Source: Mesostigma viride
Lineage: Eukaryota > Streptophyta > Mesostigmatophyceae > Mesostigmatales > Mesostigmataceae
Assembly (NCBI GenBank): GCA_009746045.1
Contig: RPFO01000115.1
Span: 400,758 to 463,257 of the forward strand
Direction: 5' to 3'
DNA: 62,500 nucleotides
How positions within the stretch are numbered: the stretch's first letter is position 1; each line of letters starts with the position of its first letter. This document shows positions 45,401 to 62,500 of this stretch, piece after piece. Made by a program: the position numbers and the translations under genes. The notes under the pieces were generated by a model, which was not told the DNA's origin, did not search any database, and saw only the letters and a program-made list of their open reading frames with translations.

Positions 45401-48124
45401 GCGATGCAGTGAGGGGCAGTAAGCTGGCGGGGGAAGAAGAAGAGGGGGTAGGGGAAGCAGCCGCGGAGCCAGAACCCACATCCTTGCGGGGCCGACCCCT
45501 TCGCCGCAAGGCCGGCGCCTCACCCACACCACTGGGTGCCGCGCGGGGGTCTACAGGAGCCGCCGCTGCTGAGGCCGCCACCCCCTGGATCACGCTATTG
45601 CCGCCACTACTGCTGGCCCTAGGAATACCACTCGCTGTTATGCTGCCACCGGCAGGGCTGGTTGGGCCGGTAGGGCGGCCGCGTTGGGGGACGGGCGTCG
45701 GCACTATCGGCTTTGTCCACAGCCCACTCGAGTCGTCCTCATCCCCCTCCTCATAGTCCTCCTCATCCTCCTCATCCTCGATGTCATCCTCGTCATCGTC
45801 CATCGAGTACTCCTGCTCGCCCTCCTCCTCGCCGTACTGGTCCAATACCCACCTGCTCCCCTTACCTACCCCCCTAGCCCCCTGGGCATTACTGCCAATG
45901 CCACGGGCCATCGCGTCCGTGGGCTGCCTGCTGCCACCCGCAAGTCCTGCCTCAGCGAGCGAGCGACCAGTCACACCCCGCACCGGCCGGCCACGCCCGC
46001 GGGGCCACGCTGAGTCCCCCCCCAGGGCCCCCCTGCCCCTTGCCGGCAAGTCCAAGTCCCCCAGGTCGTAGTCATCCGCCGGCCACCCACCCGCTTGCCG
46101 GCGCGCAGAATCAACGTCCACGTCCACACCGAGCAGCAGAATCTCTTCCGCACTCAGCGGCGCGTCTAAATCGTTCGCGTCGCCTTCCGATTGCCGACCT
46201 CCTTTCCTGTAGCGGGGGGAGGGGGAGGGGGAGGGGGAGGGGAGGGGGAGGGAGGGGAGGGGGAGGGGGAGGGGAGGGGGAGGGGAGGGGGAGGGGAGGG
46301 GGAGGGGGGAGGGGAGGGGGAGGGGAGGGGGAGGGGGAGGGGGGGAGGGGGAGGGGAGGGGGAGGGGGAGGGGGAGGGGAGGGGGAGGGGAGGGGGAGGG
46401 AGGGGGGGAGGGGGAGGGGGAGGGGGAGGGGGAGGGGAGGGGAGGGGAGGGGGAGGGGAGGGGGAGGGGAGGGGAGGGGGAGGGGAGGGGAGGGGAGGGA
46501 GGGGGAGGGGAGGGGGAGGGGGAGGGGGGGGGGGAGGGGGAGGGGAGGGGGAGGGGGAGGGGGAGGGGAGGGGGAGGGGGAGGGGAGGGGAGGGGAGGAG
46601 GGGGAGGGGGAGGGAGGGGGAGGGGAGGAGGGAGGGGAGGGGAGGGGGAGGGGAGGGGGAGGGGGAGGGGAGGGGGAGGGGAGGGGAGGGGGAGGGAGGG
46701 GGAGGGGGAGGGGGAGGGGGAGGGGGAGGGGAGGGGGGGGGGAGGGGGATGAAAGCCATGACGAACGAAAATGTCACTAGCTTAAGGCAGCACCGTCCAT
46801 GTTCGATGCTCCATCCCTCCATGCTTTACGCTAGGCATTAGCACTCCTGATGTCATCAGTCGGTGGGTAGGCACATCATGGCATGGGCACAAGTCATATG
46901 TGACAAATGCCACTGGACAAAGGATGTGGAAATTCCCAACAAGCCAGGAAAGACCTCGAAAGAACCATCCTGCAGATCCTACCCACTGCAAACAGGGCTG
47001 CTGGGGTGACATCTGTCATGACAGAATTGAGTCATCACGCCATCAAGTCATCACATCACATCCAACCGCCATAGCACGTCATAAAGCCAAGCTTTGCAGC
47101 CCGCTAGCATGTGAGTGCCGTGATGCAACACTTCCCTTTAGTAATGATGCTTTCTGCCAACATCTGACACAATGGCATTTCCATTCGGCTACCAAACCAC
47201 CCAAAGCAAGTTTCTCGGCTTGACGCTGTGGGCCCTACAGCCGTGCTGTTGGTTGCCAGGGCTCCGCTACAAGGGCATGCCACACAGCACATAAGACAAG
47301 GCCATCAGAAGCAGGTCTGTACCTGGAAGGGTCACCAAAGAAATCGTCTTCTTCCATGCTGCCGCCATACACCATGCCGTAGCCCGTGCGCCGGCCTAGA
47401 CGGGGAGGAGGCACCCGGCCAGTCGTGGCGGGATTCCCGTCTGGATAACCCCCTTGGGAACCCGGACGTGCTGGCACGCCCGCGCCCTGTACTGGTGCGT
47501 AGCGGTTTCCGCCCCCCCGGCCCCCCGGCCCGAGTTTACCGCTGCCGTCCCTCGCGGCCACCCCGTTGCCCATCCGGCCACGCATGTTCTGCATTGGTGG
47601 TGTCCTCGTGTCCACGATGTCCTCGTCATCGAAGAACGCATCGTCTCTCTGTCCCGAGGGTGGCTGCAAGGCATGCAGGCATGCACGTGCCACCAGCATG
47701 GGCGTGGTGCACAAGCCGGGCAGGGAGGCCAAAAGACGGTTGTTTATTATGGTAGGTCCCAACCCCGCACACACGTGTTACATCATTTGCAAGACTGAGA
47801 AACTATCATTAATGACTGGCCTGTAAAATGCATAAATATCACGCAGCTGCTTACCCAGTTTCCCGACCCATTTGCAGGGTCGGTAAATCGTTGGGATTTC
47901 TGCCTCGGCCGTTGCCTTTCTCTGCTAAAGTCGTCCGCACTGCTTTGTGCAACAACCTCACGCGTGCGAGGAATGCGTCGTTTACGTGGCTTCCATAGAG
48001 GTTTTCCCTTCAAACAGAGTAGACGGATGCCGTGACAGGCCGGCAACCTCGGACAACTTGCGTCACGGTTGGTTCGAGAGCTATGGACTAACGCTGGAGT
48101 TACACCAGTGGACATTTCATGCAC
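39429..48124 (-). CDS. DUF262 (GmrSD N-terminal-like) protein, 8 exons
   Basis: Minus-strand exons 48124-47855, 47663-47323, 46206-44825, 43730-43644, 42891-42620, 41079-40949, 40398-40317 and 39668-39429 join in phase to 2805 bases (934 residues). Residues 1-585 are low-complexity: an Asp/Glu run, RRRGRPRKD (AT-hook-like) and Ser/Pro/Ala stretches. Residues 587-934 follow DUF262 proteins: RFQRNYVW (607-614), DGKQRLTSL (650-658), RLNMGGMQLNAQELRNC and HELILRFFA, then a helical tail (GENAF, INPAIWD). In bacteria DUF262/GmrS uses DGQQR-type motifs in NTP-dependent defence nucleases. Here Q is K, and no HNH/DUF1524 nuclease domain follows. The function in algae is unknown; a nuclear role is inferred from the AT-hook. 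The start could be the second Met at 48115. Confidence 0.85.
42113..42567 (-). repeat. 39-base array bracketed by copies of an exon end
   Basis: 42168-42490 is about eight units of a 39-base repeat (ATCGCTCATAGTAATACTGT plus ATCATACTGTAATACAAGC). On either side, 42530-42567 and 42113-42130 repeat the 3' end of exon 42891-42620 (minus-sense CTGCGCTTCTTCGCG). The outer copy is followed by GTAGGG, a donor-like sequence; the inner one by CTAGGG. Confidence 0.75.
43317..43338. repeat. Poly(C) run
   Basis: About 22 Cs in the DUF262 intron between exons 43730-43644 and 42891-42620 (G-rich in the transcript). Confidence 0.9.
44087..44838 (-). repeat. 44-base array in which each unit carries a 5' splice-site copy
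   Basis: About 17 units of a 44-base repeat. In minus sense each unit contains AAGGGAGGTGCGTGCCGTTG or the GTGTGTGCC form. The first unit overlaps the real exon boundary (AAGGGAG/GTGTGTGCC, exon end 44825), so the array is a serial duplication of the donor region of DUF262 exon 3. Several units have lost or gained bases (for example near 44484). Confidence 0.85.
46213..46749. repeat. 535-base (GGGGAGGG)-type array next to a 3' splice site
   Basis: Purine units GGGGAGG and GGGGGAGG. In the transcript it is a C/T-only tract ending about ten bases before the acceptor AG of DUF262 exon 46206-44825. The long Pro or Gly/Arg ORFs across it are compositional. Confidence 0.95.
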
Positions 48125-49059
48125 CGTTAATATTATGGCTTCAAAAGCTTCAAATTTTTTCCCGAAATCCAGTAAACAATCGTTTACATACGTGATGCGG
48201 CCCCAAATATCAGGTAGCCATAGCCAAAGCTGCCAGTGTAAATACCGTTACCACGTTACCTACCACTTACCAGATGGCCTCGCTGGTTTTCTCTCGTCAG
48301 AAAAAAATGGCTAACTTTTCCTTAGAGGCTCTGGTCCTCGGAACTAAGGATTCTGGGACGGCAATGAACGGCAAACAGTTACCTCCGTGACTGGATTAGA
48401 ATTATGTCGTAAGGAGTTGGCATGATTCCCCCAGGTTACCCAGCTACGGTAAGTCAGGTGTGTCTTACATTTGAAGCTGTAGCCAGGCTGTAGCTACAGC
48501 TGTACAGGTGTACTGTGTAAGAGACTGAGCACTGAGCAGTCTGCGTTGCCGAGCAGTTTGCGTTGCCGACAAGACTGCTCACTGATCAGTGATCGCGGCG
48601 TGGGAACTGGTAATTAACCAACAACTACTACTGTAGCTGACGAGAGACTGCAAGCATCCTTTTACGTCATGGAGCTCAATTCACAATTGCTGAGAAATTG
48701 CTGAGAACAGCTGGAAGAGCTGACATTTTCCCCACCATGATGGCTGACGCGAAGACAGGACTTGAAGAGACGCCCAGCTTGGCGCACAAAGAGCACAAGC
48801 GTGTATCAGCCCCTCAGTCAGCCGCTGATGCTTTCTGAGGTCCGCGCAGACCAATATCTGATTGGTCCGCACCAATATGTTGCGTGGGGCAAGTACAGAG
48901 GTGAAAGTCATCGCAAGGTAAGTAGCGCCTCGGCAGGGAAGTCGTTTTGCCGGCAGGGAAGTCGTTTTGCTGGTCTCGACGTGTGTTCCTTTGATAATCC
49001 TTATACCTGGAATCGCAGGCTTCTTTAATCTTTGCCATTTTTTCGCTTCAAACTCAAAT
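48125..49059. promoter_or_regulatory. Divergent intergenic region, DUF262 and zf-XS genes
   Basis: 935 bases separate two start codons pointing away from each other. A consensus donor (GCAAG/GTAAGT, near 48917) and an acceptor (ATCGCAG, near 49018) suggest a 5' untranslated intron of the zf-XS gene. Repeats include two copies of GGCAGGGAAGTCGTTTTGC (about 48935-48972) and GAGCAGT/TTGCGTTGCCG motifs (about 48530-48570). A shared promoter is possible but not shown. Confidence 0.4.
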
Positions 49060-49380
49060 ATGCCAAGCTCGTCGGAGGAATACAACAGTGCCGACAGTGG
49101 AAGCGAGGGCAGCGTATACCATGGATCATCCTCCCAGAGAAAGGTGGATTGGGTAATGGGCATAAACGCTGCGCACGTTGACGGGGCATACTTTTGCCCT
49201 CTATGCCCTACCAAGAAGTCCAAGGCCTGGGACAAACGCGTGGAACTGTTTCGTCACGCGTGCACGTACGGAAAGAGGCACCGTTCGAAGCACCGCAAGC
49301 TAGCGCGCCTGTGGGAAGCCGAGGTGACCGAGGATGAAAAAAAACTTGTACCCGACCGGCCGGGAGCTTCTGCTCCTTGA
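49060..49380 (+). CDS. Small zf-XS-like zinc finger protein (106 aa)
   Basis: A single ORF from ATG 49060. The acidic/Ser-rich N-terminus (SSSEEYNSADSGSEGS) is followed by FCPLC, then VELFRHACTYGKRHRSKHRK and LARLWE. This is the spacing of the zf-XS domain (C-x2-C ... HA ... H) seen in plant SGS3/XS proteins, where it precedes an RNA-binding XS domain. No XS or coiled-coil domain follows before the stop, so it is short for the family (zf-XS proteins usually exceed 400 residues). It may be a stand-alone zinc finger or the first exon of an alternatively spliced gene. The function is inferred only from the finger; nucleic-acid binding is likely. Confidence 0.6.
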   Translation: MPSSSEEYNSADSGSEGSVYHGSSSQRKVDWVMGINAAHVDGAYFCPLCPTKKSKAWDKRVELFRHACTYGKRHRSKHRKLARLWEAEVTEDEKKLVPDRPGASAP

Positions 49381-50638
49381 AAAGGCGAGAGGTGCATCTC
49401 GTCCATGAGGTCCGTACTGAGCCTCATTTGCCTAGTTTACTATACATGCAGGACTTCAAAAGGAAAATATTATATTGCATGCCTACGTGATTTGCATCCT
49501 GACGTGATATGAGGTCCAGGAATAGGTCTATGTACTCTATACCTGTGACGGAGCAATGAGGTAGAAATGGAATATGGATGCTGTCATGTACTTTTCATGC
49601 TTATTTGAAGTTTGTTCGTATGAGATTGCCTTTACGTGTATCCTTCAACTCTCGGTGAGGTTCAAACGCAGCTCATGCAACCCCCCATTTACCCTCCTCT
49701 CCTGTGCGTGTTGGTTTAGTGGATACACACGGCCTACATGCAAACCACCTGCATGGCTAAACATGCTCTCACACACGTGTAATTAGCAACTAGGTCTGCT
49801 CGCCCGCACATTTCAGTAAAGACATGCCATGCTGTGTGTTGTTTAGTTTGTACCTGAATCTGTCAATGTGGTTTTGGCTGTACCTGAATCTGCCAATGTG
49901 GTTTTGGCTGTACCTGAATCTGCCAAATATGTGGTTCTGGCTACCGACCTGCATGGTTAATCACCTTTTGACCCGGCTACCCAAGGTATCATAAGCGTAC
50001 CACACGCGCGGATGTCGCAAGCGAGCATAATGTTTTGCTGCAATGTATAACCGTTTGCACTTTTAACGTGTCTTCGGCAACTTTGCTTGCAGCTGAAGCA
50101 TCGAAATCCGTGAAGCTTTTGCCAGTCGATCCATGGGGCATGGATGACTGCCCGCTGCCGGAATAATCTCCTGGTTGAGCCTGCATGCATGGTTGATAAT
50201 CGTACCGGCCCAGCTGCATGATGCTTGAACGTATTTTGTACATACATACATGGGCACACGGCCGGTGCACATGTGCCAGTGGATGCATGGCATGCAAGAT
50301 CTTGTATTTGTGCACAGCCTTGAAACTTGGAACCATACAATTGACTAGCTGCGTTACTTACGTTGTGGGCCGGCCGCAGATGGCACATGTGCACTGGCTG
50401 CCAGCACGTGCATGTGCCGGCTGTATACAGCATGCTGTGATGTAGACTGCGTCATGCAGTCATGTAGTGGGTACCAGCGCGCGCTATCGCACATTATTAA
50501 GTATACTTAACTAAATCAGTTAGTCTCGTGTCCGTATAAAATTATCATACACTACGCGTGGGAACTAGCTTAATTCAACCCCTATACATGAACGAGAAGG
50601 ATTGTGCCGGAGGGTGGACGTACCCAGAAGTCAACTAT
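49381..50638. other. Intergenic, with a 30-base triplication
   Basis: No exon recognised. At 49849-49940 a 30-base unit (TGTACCTGAATCTGCCAATG plus TGGTTTTGGC) is repeated three times. TGTAA at about 49777 could be an algal-type polyadenylation signal for the zf-XS gene. The remainder has no clear structure. Confidence 0.45.
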
Positions 50639-50668
50639 CAAGGAGACAACCAGCGCAGGCCAGAAATT
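50639..50668 (-). repeat. Family B stub
   Basis: CAAGGAGACAACCAGCGCAG and ten further bases of the family B terminus, after ACTAT. A short 5'-truncated insertion. Confidence 0.65.
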
Positions 50669-50727
50669 ATATATAGCCGCTTGCAGTAGCTTCTCTCACT
50701 GCCGCAAACAAGCGGGCATGCAAGCCG

Positions 50728-50790
50728 GGCATGCTCCGTGACTCCCCAACGGGAGCTAGCGCGTGTTTAATTAATTAATAAATGCAATTA
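50728..50790 (+). repeat. Family A 3' end fragment
   Basis: ATGCTCCGTGACTCCCCAAC, GGGAGC and a TTAA-rich tail. Only the shared hairpin/tail is present, so it could equally be an RTE-like LINE end. Confidence 0.65.
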
Positions 50791-50949
50791 AGCCGGCCGG
50801 CCACATACGATCGACTCTCTGCATCATGGTGTAGGCCTGCGCGCCGCGCCAATCAATCCGCGCGCCCGAGCTGGGTGCATGCAATTATACAGCGCGCAGA
50901 CAAGCTAGTAGGCCTCCTGCACTGAGCGGCCGATCGATGCATGCTGCAA

Positions 50950-51090
50950 ATGAATTAATCAAACATGTGCTCCCGTTCCAAGGGAGTCACGGAGCACCAG
51001 AGCGCCCCGTCCTCAGAGCCGTGTCACGTGTGCATGCACATGCACAGCGGGTGCAGGGGGCAGAGACCCCCCCCGGCCCCCTTCCCTCAT
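50950..51090 (-). repeat. Family A copy, antisense, diverged
   Basis: Read on minus it ends GGTGCTCCGTGACTCC...GGGAGCACATG with an AT tail. Upstream is the GGGTCTCTGCC-like block found in other family A copies. Diverged and 5'-truncated. Confidence 0.55.
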
Positions 51091-51099
51091 ATCAGTGAT

Positions 51100-51130
<31 letters not shown>

Positions 51131-51180
51131 ACAGTGGAGGTGGAGGCGAGGCTGAGGGTACGCGGTGGCGGTGGGGGTCG
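51090..51180. repeat. GGTGGC-rich microsatellite
   Basis: A short degenerate (GGTGGC)n run (51100-51135) followed by GGTGGAGG-type sequence. No gene. Confidence 0.7.
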
Positions 51181-51366
51181 GGTGCATGGGGGTCCACGGT
51201 GGTGAGGAGGGGGATCGCTAGCTCGGCTGCCATGCAGTGCATGTGCCTCCCAGGGCCGCCACATATCTGCACAGCGAGGGGGTACGTCATGTTCTGCTCG
51301 CGAAGGCCGGCCTACTTGAGGAGGGGGAGCTCGGCAGCCAGCGTGCCTCCCATGGCCGCCATACAA

Positions 51367-51462
51367 GTAAGTAAGTAAGTACTTGCGTGTCATGCGCAAA
51401 GGCATGCCACGGAGTACTATGCTAATCTCATTAGAAAAATAATTACACAAAAACCGGCCGCC
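51367..51462. repeat. Family C repeat
   Basis: Reverse complement of 6905-6998, starting with (AAGT)n and ending AATAATTACACAAAAA. Two copies this similar in 62 kb suggest a multicopy family. Confidence 0.6.
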
Positions 51463-51504
51463 ATACACATCTGTGCAGCGAGGCCTGGGGGCATGTGTGC
51501 GTCG

Positions 51505-51760
51505 GCCATAGTTTAATGCAATGCTCACACGGGTCATATATTGCACCCACAGGGAATTATATGCCGGATCGTTTCGACGTGTCCGCGACTGTACGTGCAC
51601 CCTGGGGCATGCATGTGGCATAAGGGACGGGGGTGGTTTCTGCCGGGCCCTTCCCGCTGTGCACACTCAGGGATTAAAGCCACTCGATCTGCATATCATT
51701 GGTGCTCCGTGACGATCCCCAACGTACACGGGAGCACGTGTTTATGAATCAATGTACTTG
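51505..51760 (+). repeat. Family A copy, diverged
   Basis: Shares AATGCTCACACGGGTCATAT, TTGCACCCACAG, GCCGGATCGT, GGCATAAGG, CAGGGATTAAAG and the GGTGCTCCGTGA/GGGAGCACG hairpin with 51868-52151, with insertions in the hairpin loop. Confidence 0.65.
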
Positions 51761-51867
51761 TAACTAGTGTAGATAGGAGTTGATGAAGCCACAATGTCAG
51801 CGGGCCATGGTAATATGAACTTGATTAATAAGCTAGCAAGTACTAGTTCGTGTGCAATGCACCACAG

Positions 51868-52151
51868 TAGGCCATAGAAGTACAGCCATGCTACGCCCTG
51901 GCTATGTTCAGATTACTTGCCCACGCTCCTGGCTATGATGTGCTCACATGGGTCATATTGCACCCACAGACTGCCGGATCGTTAGCGTGTCCGTTTAGCT
52001 AGCGCGCCCGAATGCAGCTGTGGCATGCCTCTGGCATGAAGGAGACTGGGGGTCTCTGCCCTTTCTCCTGTAGTGCACACACAGGGATTAAAAGCACTTC
52101 GGTGCTCCGTGACTCCCCAACGGGAGCACGAGTTTAATTAATTAATAAATT
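51868..52151 (+). repeat. SINE-like family A, full-length copy
   Basis: 284 bases bounded by AATGCACCACAG at 51856-51867 and 52152-52163. The body includes CAGCCATGCTACGCCCTGGC, GTGGCATGCC, GGGGTCTCTGCCC and CAGGGATTAAAAGC; the 3' end is the GTGCTCC/GGGAGCAC hairpin and (TTAA)n. It has no ORF and no clear Pol III boxes. The 3' end matches the RTE-like LINE at 38570-38620, so it probably borrows that LINE's machinery. Confidence 0.85.
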
Positions 52152-52163
52152 AATGCACCACAG

Positions 52164-52902
52164 AGGCATGCCACGGAGTATATACTGTACTAATCTCATT
52201 ATTATTCTAAACACACCCCTCATTGCATGCATGCGCATGCTTCACGTTGATACCATTCTATAAAGAACCTTAATTTAACCCTGTACACAATTGCAACTAC
52301 GAGAAGGGGGGAGGGGTGTGCGCATGCATGCCCTAGCTTCTCTCATGCTGCCTCAAGTGGGCAGCTATGTCACAGAGGACTCTAGCTCCCTGCGCATCTG
52401 ATGGTGCATGCCAAGGTGCATATGTGTGCAATATTGAATGTTCCATTAAGAAGTAGCCACAACCTCATTGAAATGTATAGAAACAATAATGTATAGAATC
52501 TACAGGTATAGTTCATATAATTTATGAATCTGATAATAAATTATGAATTCATGCGCTGGGGACGTTGGGGATTCGTGGACTCACAATAATGCGTTGCTAT
52601 ACTGTAGGGATTGACATCCTGCTGCCCTCCCTGTAAACATTGCACAACGAGAATGGCCGGGGCAGATCAAGAATCCCATGATTCCTCATGCCCGAAGGCA
52701 CAGCGGCGATTACTTCAGCTGCCACATGCCATGTCCATGTAGCTACGACCTGTATGGTTACGTAATGGCCACACACGCTCATACTGCCAGTCTTTGCCAC
52801 AGCTAGCCGACTGAGTTCAGCGTGAGTATATATCATTTTTAAAAAAGAACCGCAGTTCAGAGGGAAGTGAGCACCACCAAAACCGCGCTTTGAAAAGCCC
52901 TC
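52164..52902. other. Family C fragment and 3' flank of the kinesin gene
   Basis: 52165-52210 repeats the core of family C (GGCATGCCACGGAGTA and CTAATCTCATTA). The rest to 52902 probably holds the kinesin 3' untranslated region. No other feature was recognised. Confidence 0.45.
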
Positions 52903-61568
<8,666 letters not shown>

Positions 61569-61570
61569 CT

Positions 61571-62500
61571 GCGAAGCAAAGCACAGATCGAGAAACAACA
61601 GATCTCGTTGCATCACGTGCTGGTTGCACCGTGAGCGACGAGGAGTGGAAGGGCTGGATGCATGCAATAATCCCCGAGTCAATCGCCAGCTAGCCACTAT
61701 AAAGCATTAACACCATATCTATAAGAGTACACGAAGCTTGACATGGACGCTTTCCATGGATCTCGAAAGATGAAGCCACGGTGAACCAGATACGGTTACA
61801 GTACATTCGGATGCCACGGGCATGTAGAAAAGATCTACGACGTCATGAGAAGTTACGCACCCGCAGAAAAGCAGGACATTATAAATCCAAGCTGGAGGAG
61901 AGACGTTGTGCAAAACCTCAGAGGCCTCATCTTGCACAGACAAGGAAGAGCCCATGTGATGCGCAATGAATATGCACAATATTACTAGATATCCTTGGTA
62001 ATCCTTCCAGGAAGACAAAAAAATAGCTACCGGTTGTCCAGCGGTTGTAATTGACAGTCCGGCGTGACGGTCCGTGTTTAGCAAAGAATCATTCCGGATT
62101 GCTTAAGGATAGCCTCCAAGGCTGTTAAATTTAGATCGCCTCCATCAACATTTTCAAGAATTCAACACCTCATAATCGCGACTTCCAAGACTGCCAATAT
62201 CCTGTCAGGCAAACGCATCAACTCATTCAACTGGCATGCCCGAGCCTTAGGTCGAGCTACAGCGTGTAGTCCATGGAGGTGGCAACTGGCAAGGTCTGGA
62301 TTGCATGGCACGTAAGTCTCTCCGGAAGTGCCAAGTGTCATGTGGAATCTGCAAACGAAAATGAGTTGCATGAGTTGAGTTGAGTTTATTCCCGCGCCGG
62401 TGGTCCGACAGGGTTATAAATAGTGGATCCATGGGCTGGTCCACACGAATATGTACCTTGCCTACAGTAGTAGTAGTAGTAGTTGTTGTTGTTGTTGCCC
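61571..62500. other. 5' region of the kinesin gene, partly unresolved
   Basis: A minus-strand open stretch near 61960-61780 reads SPPAWIYNVLLFCGC, which could be the first half of the F-box, but I could not fix a donor with the right phase. 62360-62390 has short TGAGT repeats; 62466-62496 is (AGT)n followed by (TGT)n. The true gene start may lie beyond the window. Confidence 0.3.

Noticed and set aside
46040-46841. ORFs of 216-246 residues of Gly/Arg/Glu or Pro/Ser
   Set aside because: Open only because of the purine array; the region is an intron of the DUF262 gene.

Overview
The window reads as nuclear DNA of a photosynthetic eukaryote, most likely a green alga. It has multi-exon genes with GT-AG introns and GC-rich exons, a chloroplast-type J-domain/ferredoxin protein, plant-type CCCTAAA telomere-like motifs, a plant-type XS zinc finger, and many retroposons and minisatellites. 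The species cannot be named from sequence alone. All gene models below were spliced by eye; exon phases and total lengths agree for three of the four large genes.

Layout. 1-8.9 kb is a transposon nest: two ORF1-only LINE copies (544-2493 and 7082-8163), RTE-like reverse-transcriptase remnants, three short retroposon families, and a small PHD-finger ORF (4393-4671). 9.3-24.6 kb (minus) is one 15-exon gene for a guanidine-modifying hydrolase of the CtlX type with a long, probably mitochondrial, N-terminal extension. 24.9-30.0 kb holds two near-identical 2.5-kb elements in tandem. 30.9-35.2 kb (plus) is a five-exon gene for a J-domain/ferredoxin protein like algal CDJ3-5. 36.1-38.6 kb is a second transposon nest with 284-bp direct repeats, a foldback arrangement and an RTE-like LINE 3' end. 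39.4-48.1 kb (minus) is an eight-exon DUF262 (GmrSD N-terminal-like) gene. It is divergent from a small zf-XS-like gene (49.06-49.38 kb, plus). 50.6-52.2 kb is a cluster of short retroposons. 52.9 kb to beyond about 61.6 kb (minus) is a divergent kinesin whose 5' exons look like an F-box and carry a one-base frameshift.

No operon-like or pathway linkage joins these genes; they are independent nuclear genes in repeat-rich DNA. The main theme is what fills the introns. Most long introns carry their own tandem array. Several arrays sit directly beside splice sites: expanded polypyrimidine tracts next to 3' splice sites, and one 44-bp array in which every unit repeats the 5' splice site. The short retroposons can be defined from target-site duplications visible here, and one SINE-like family shares its 3' hairpin and TTAA-rich tail with an RTE-like LINE in the same window.
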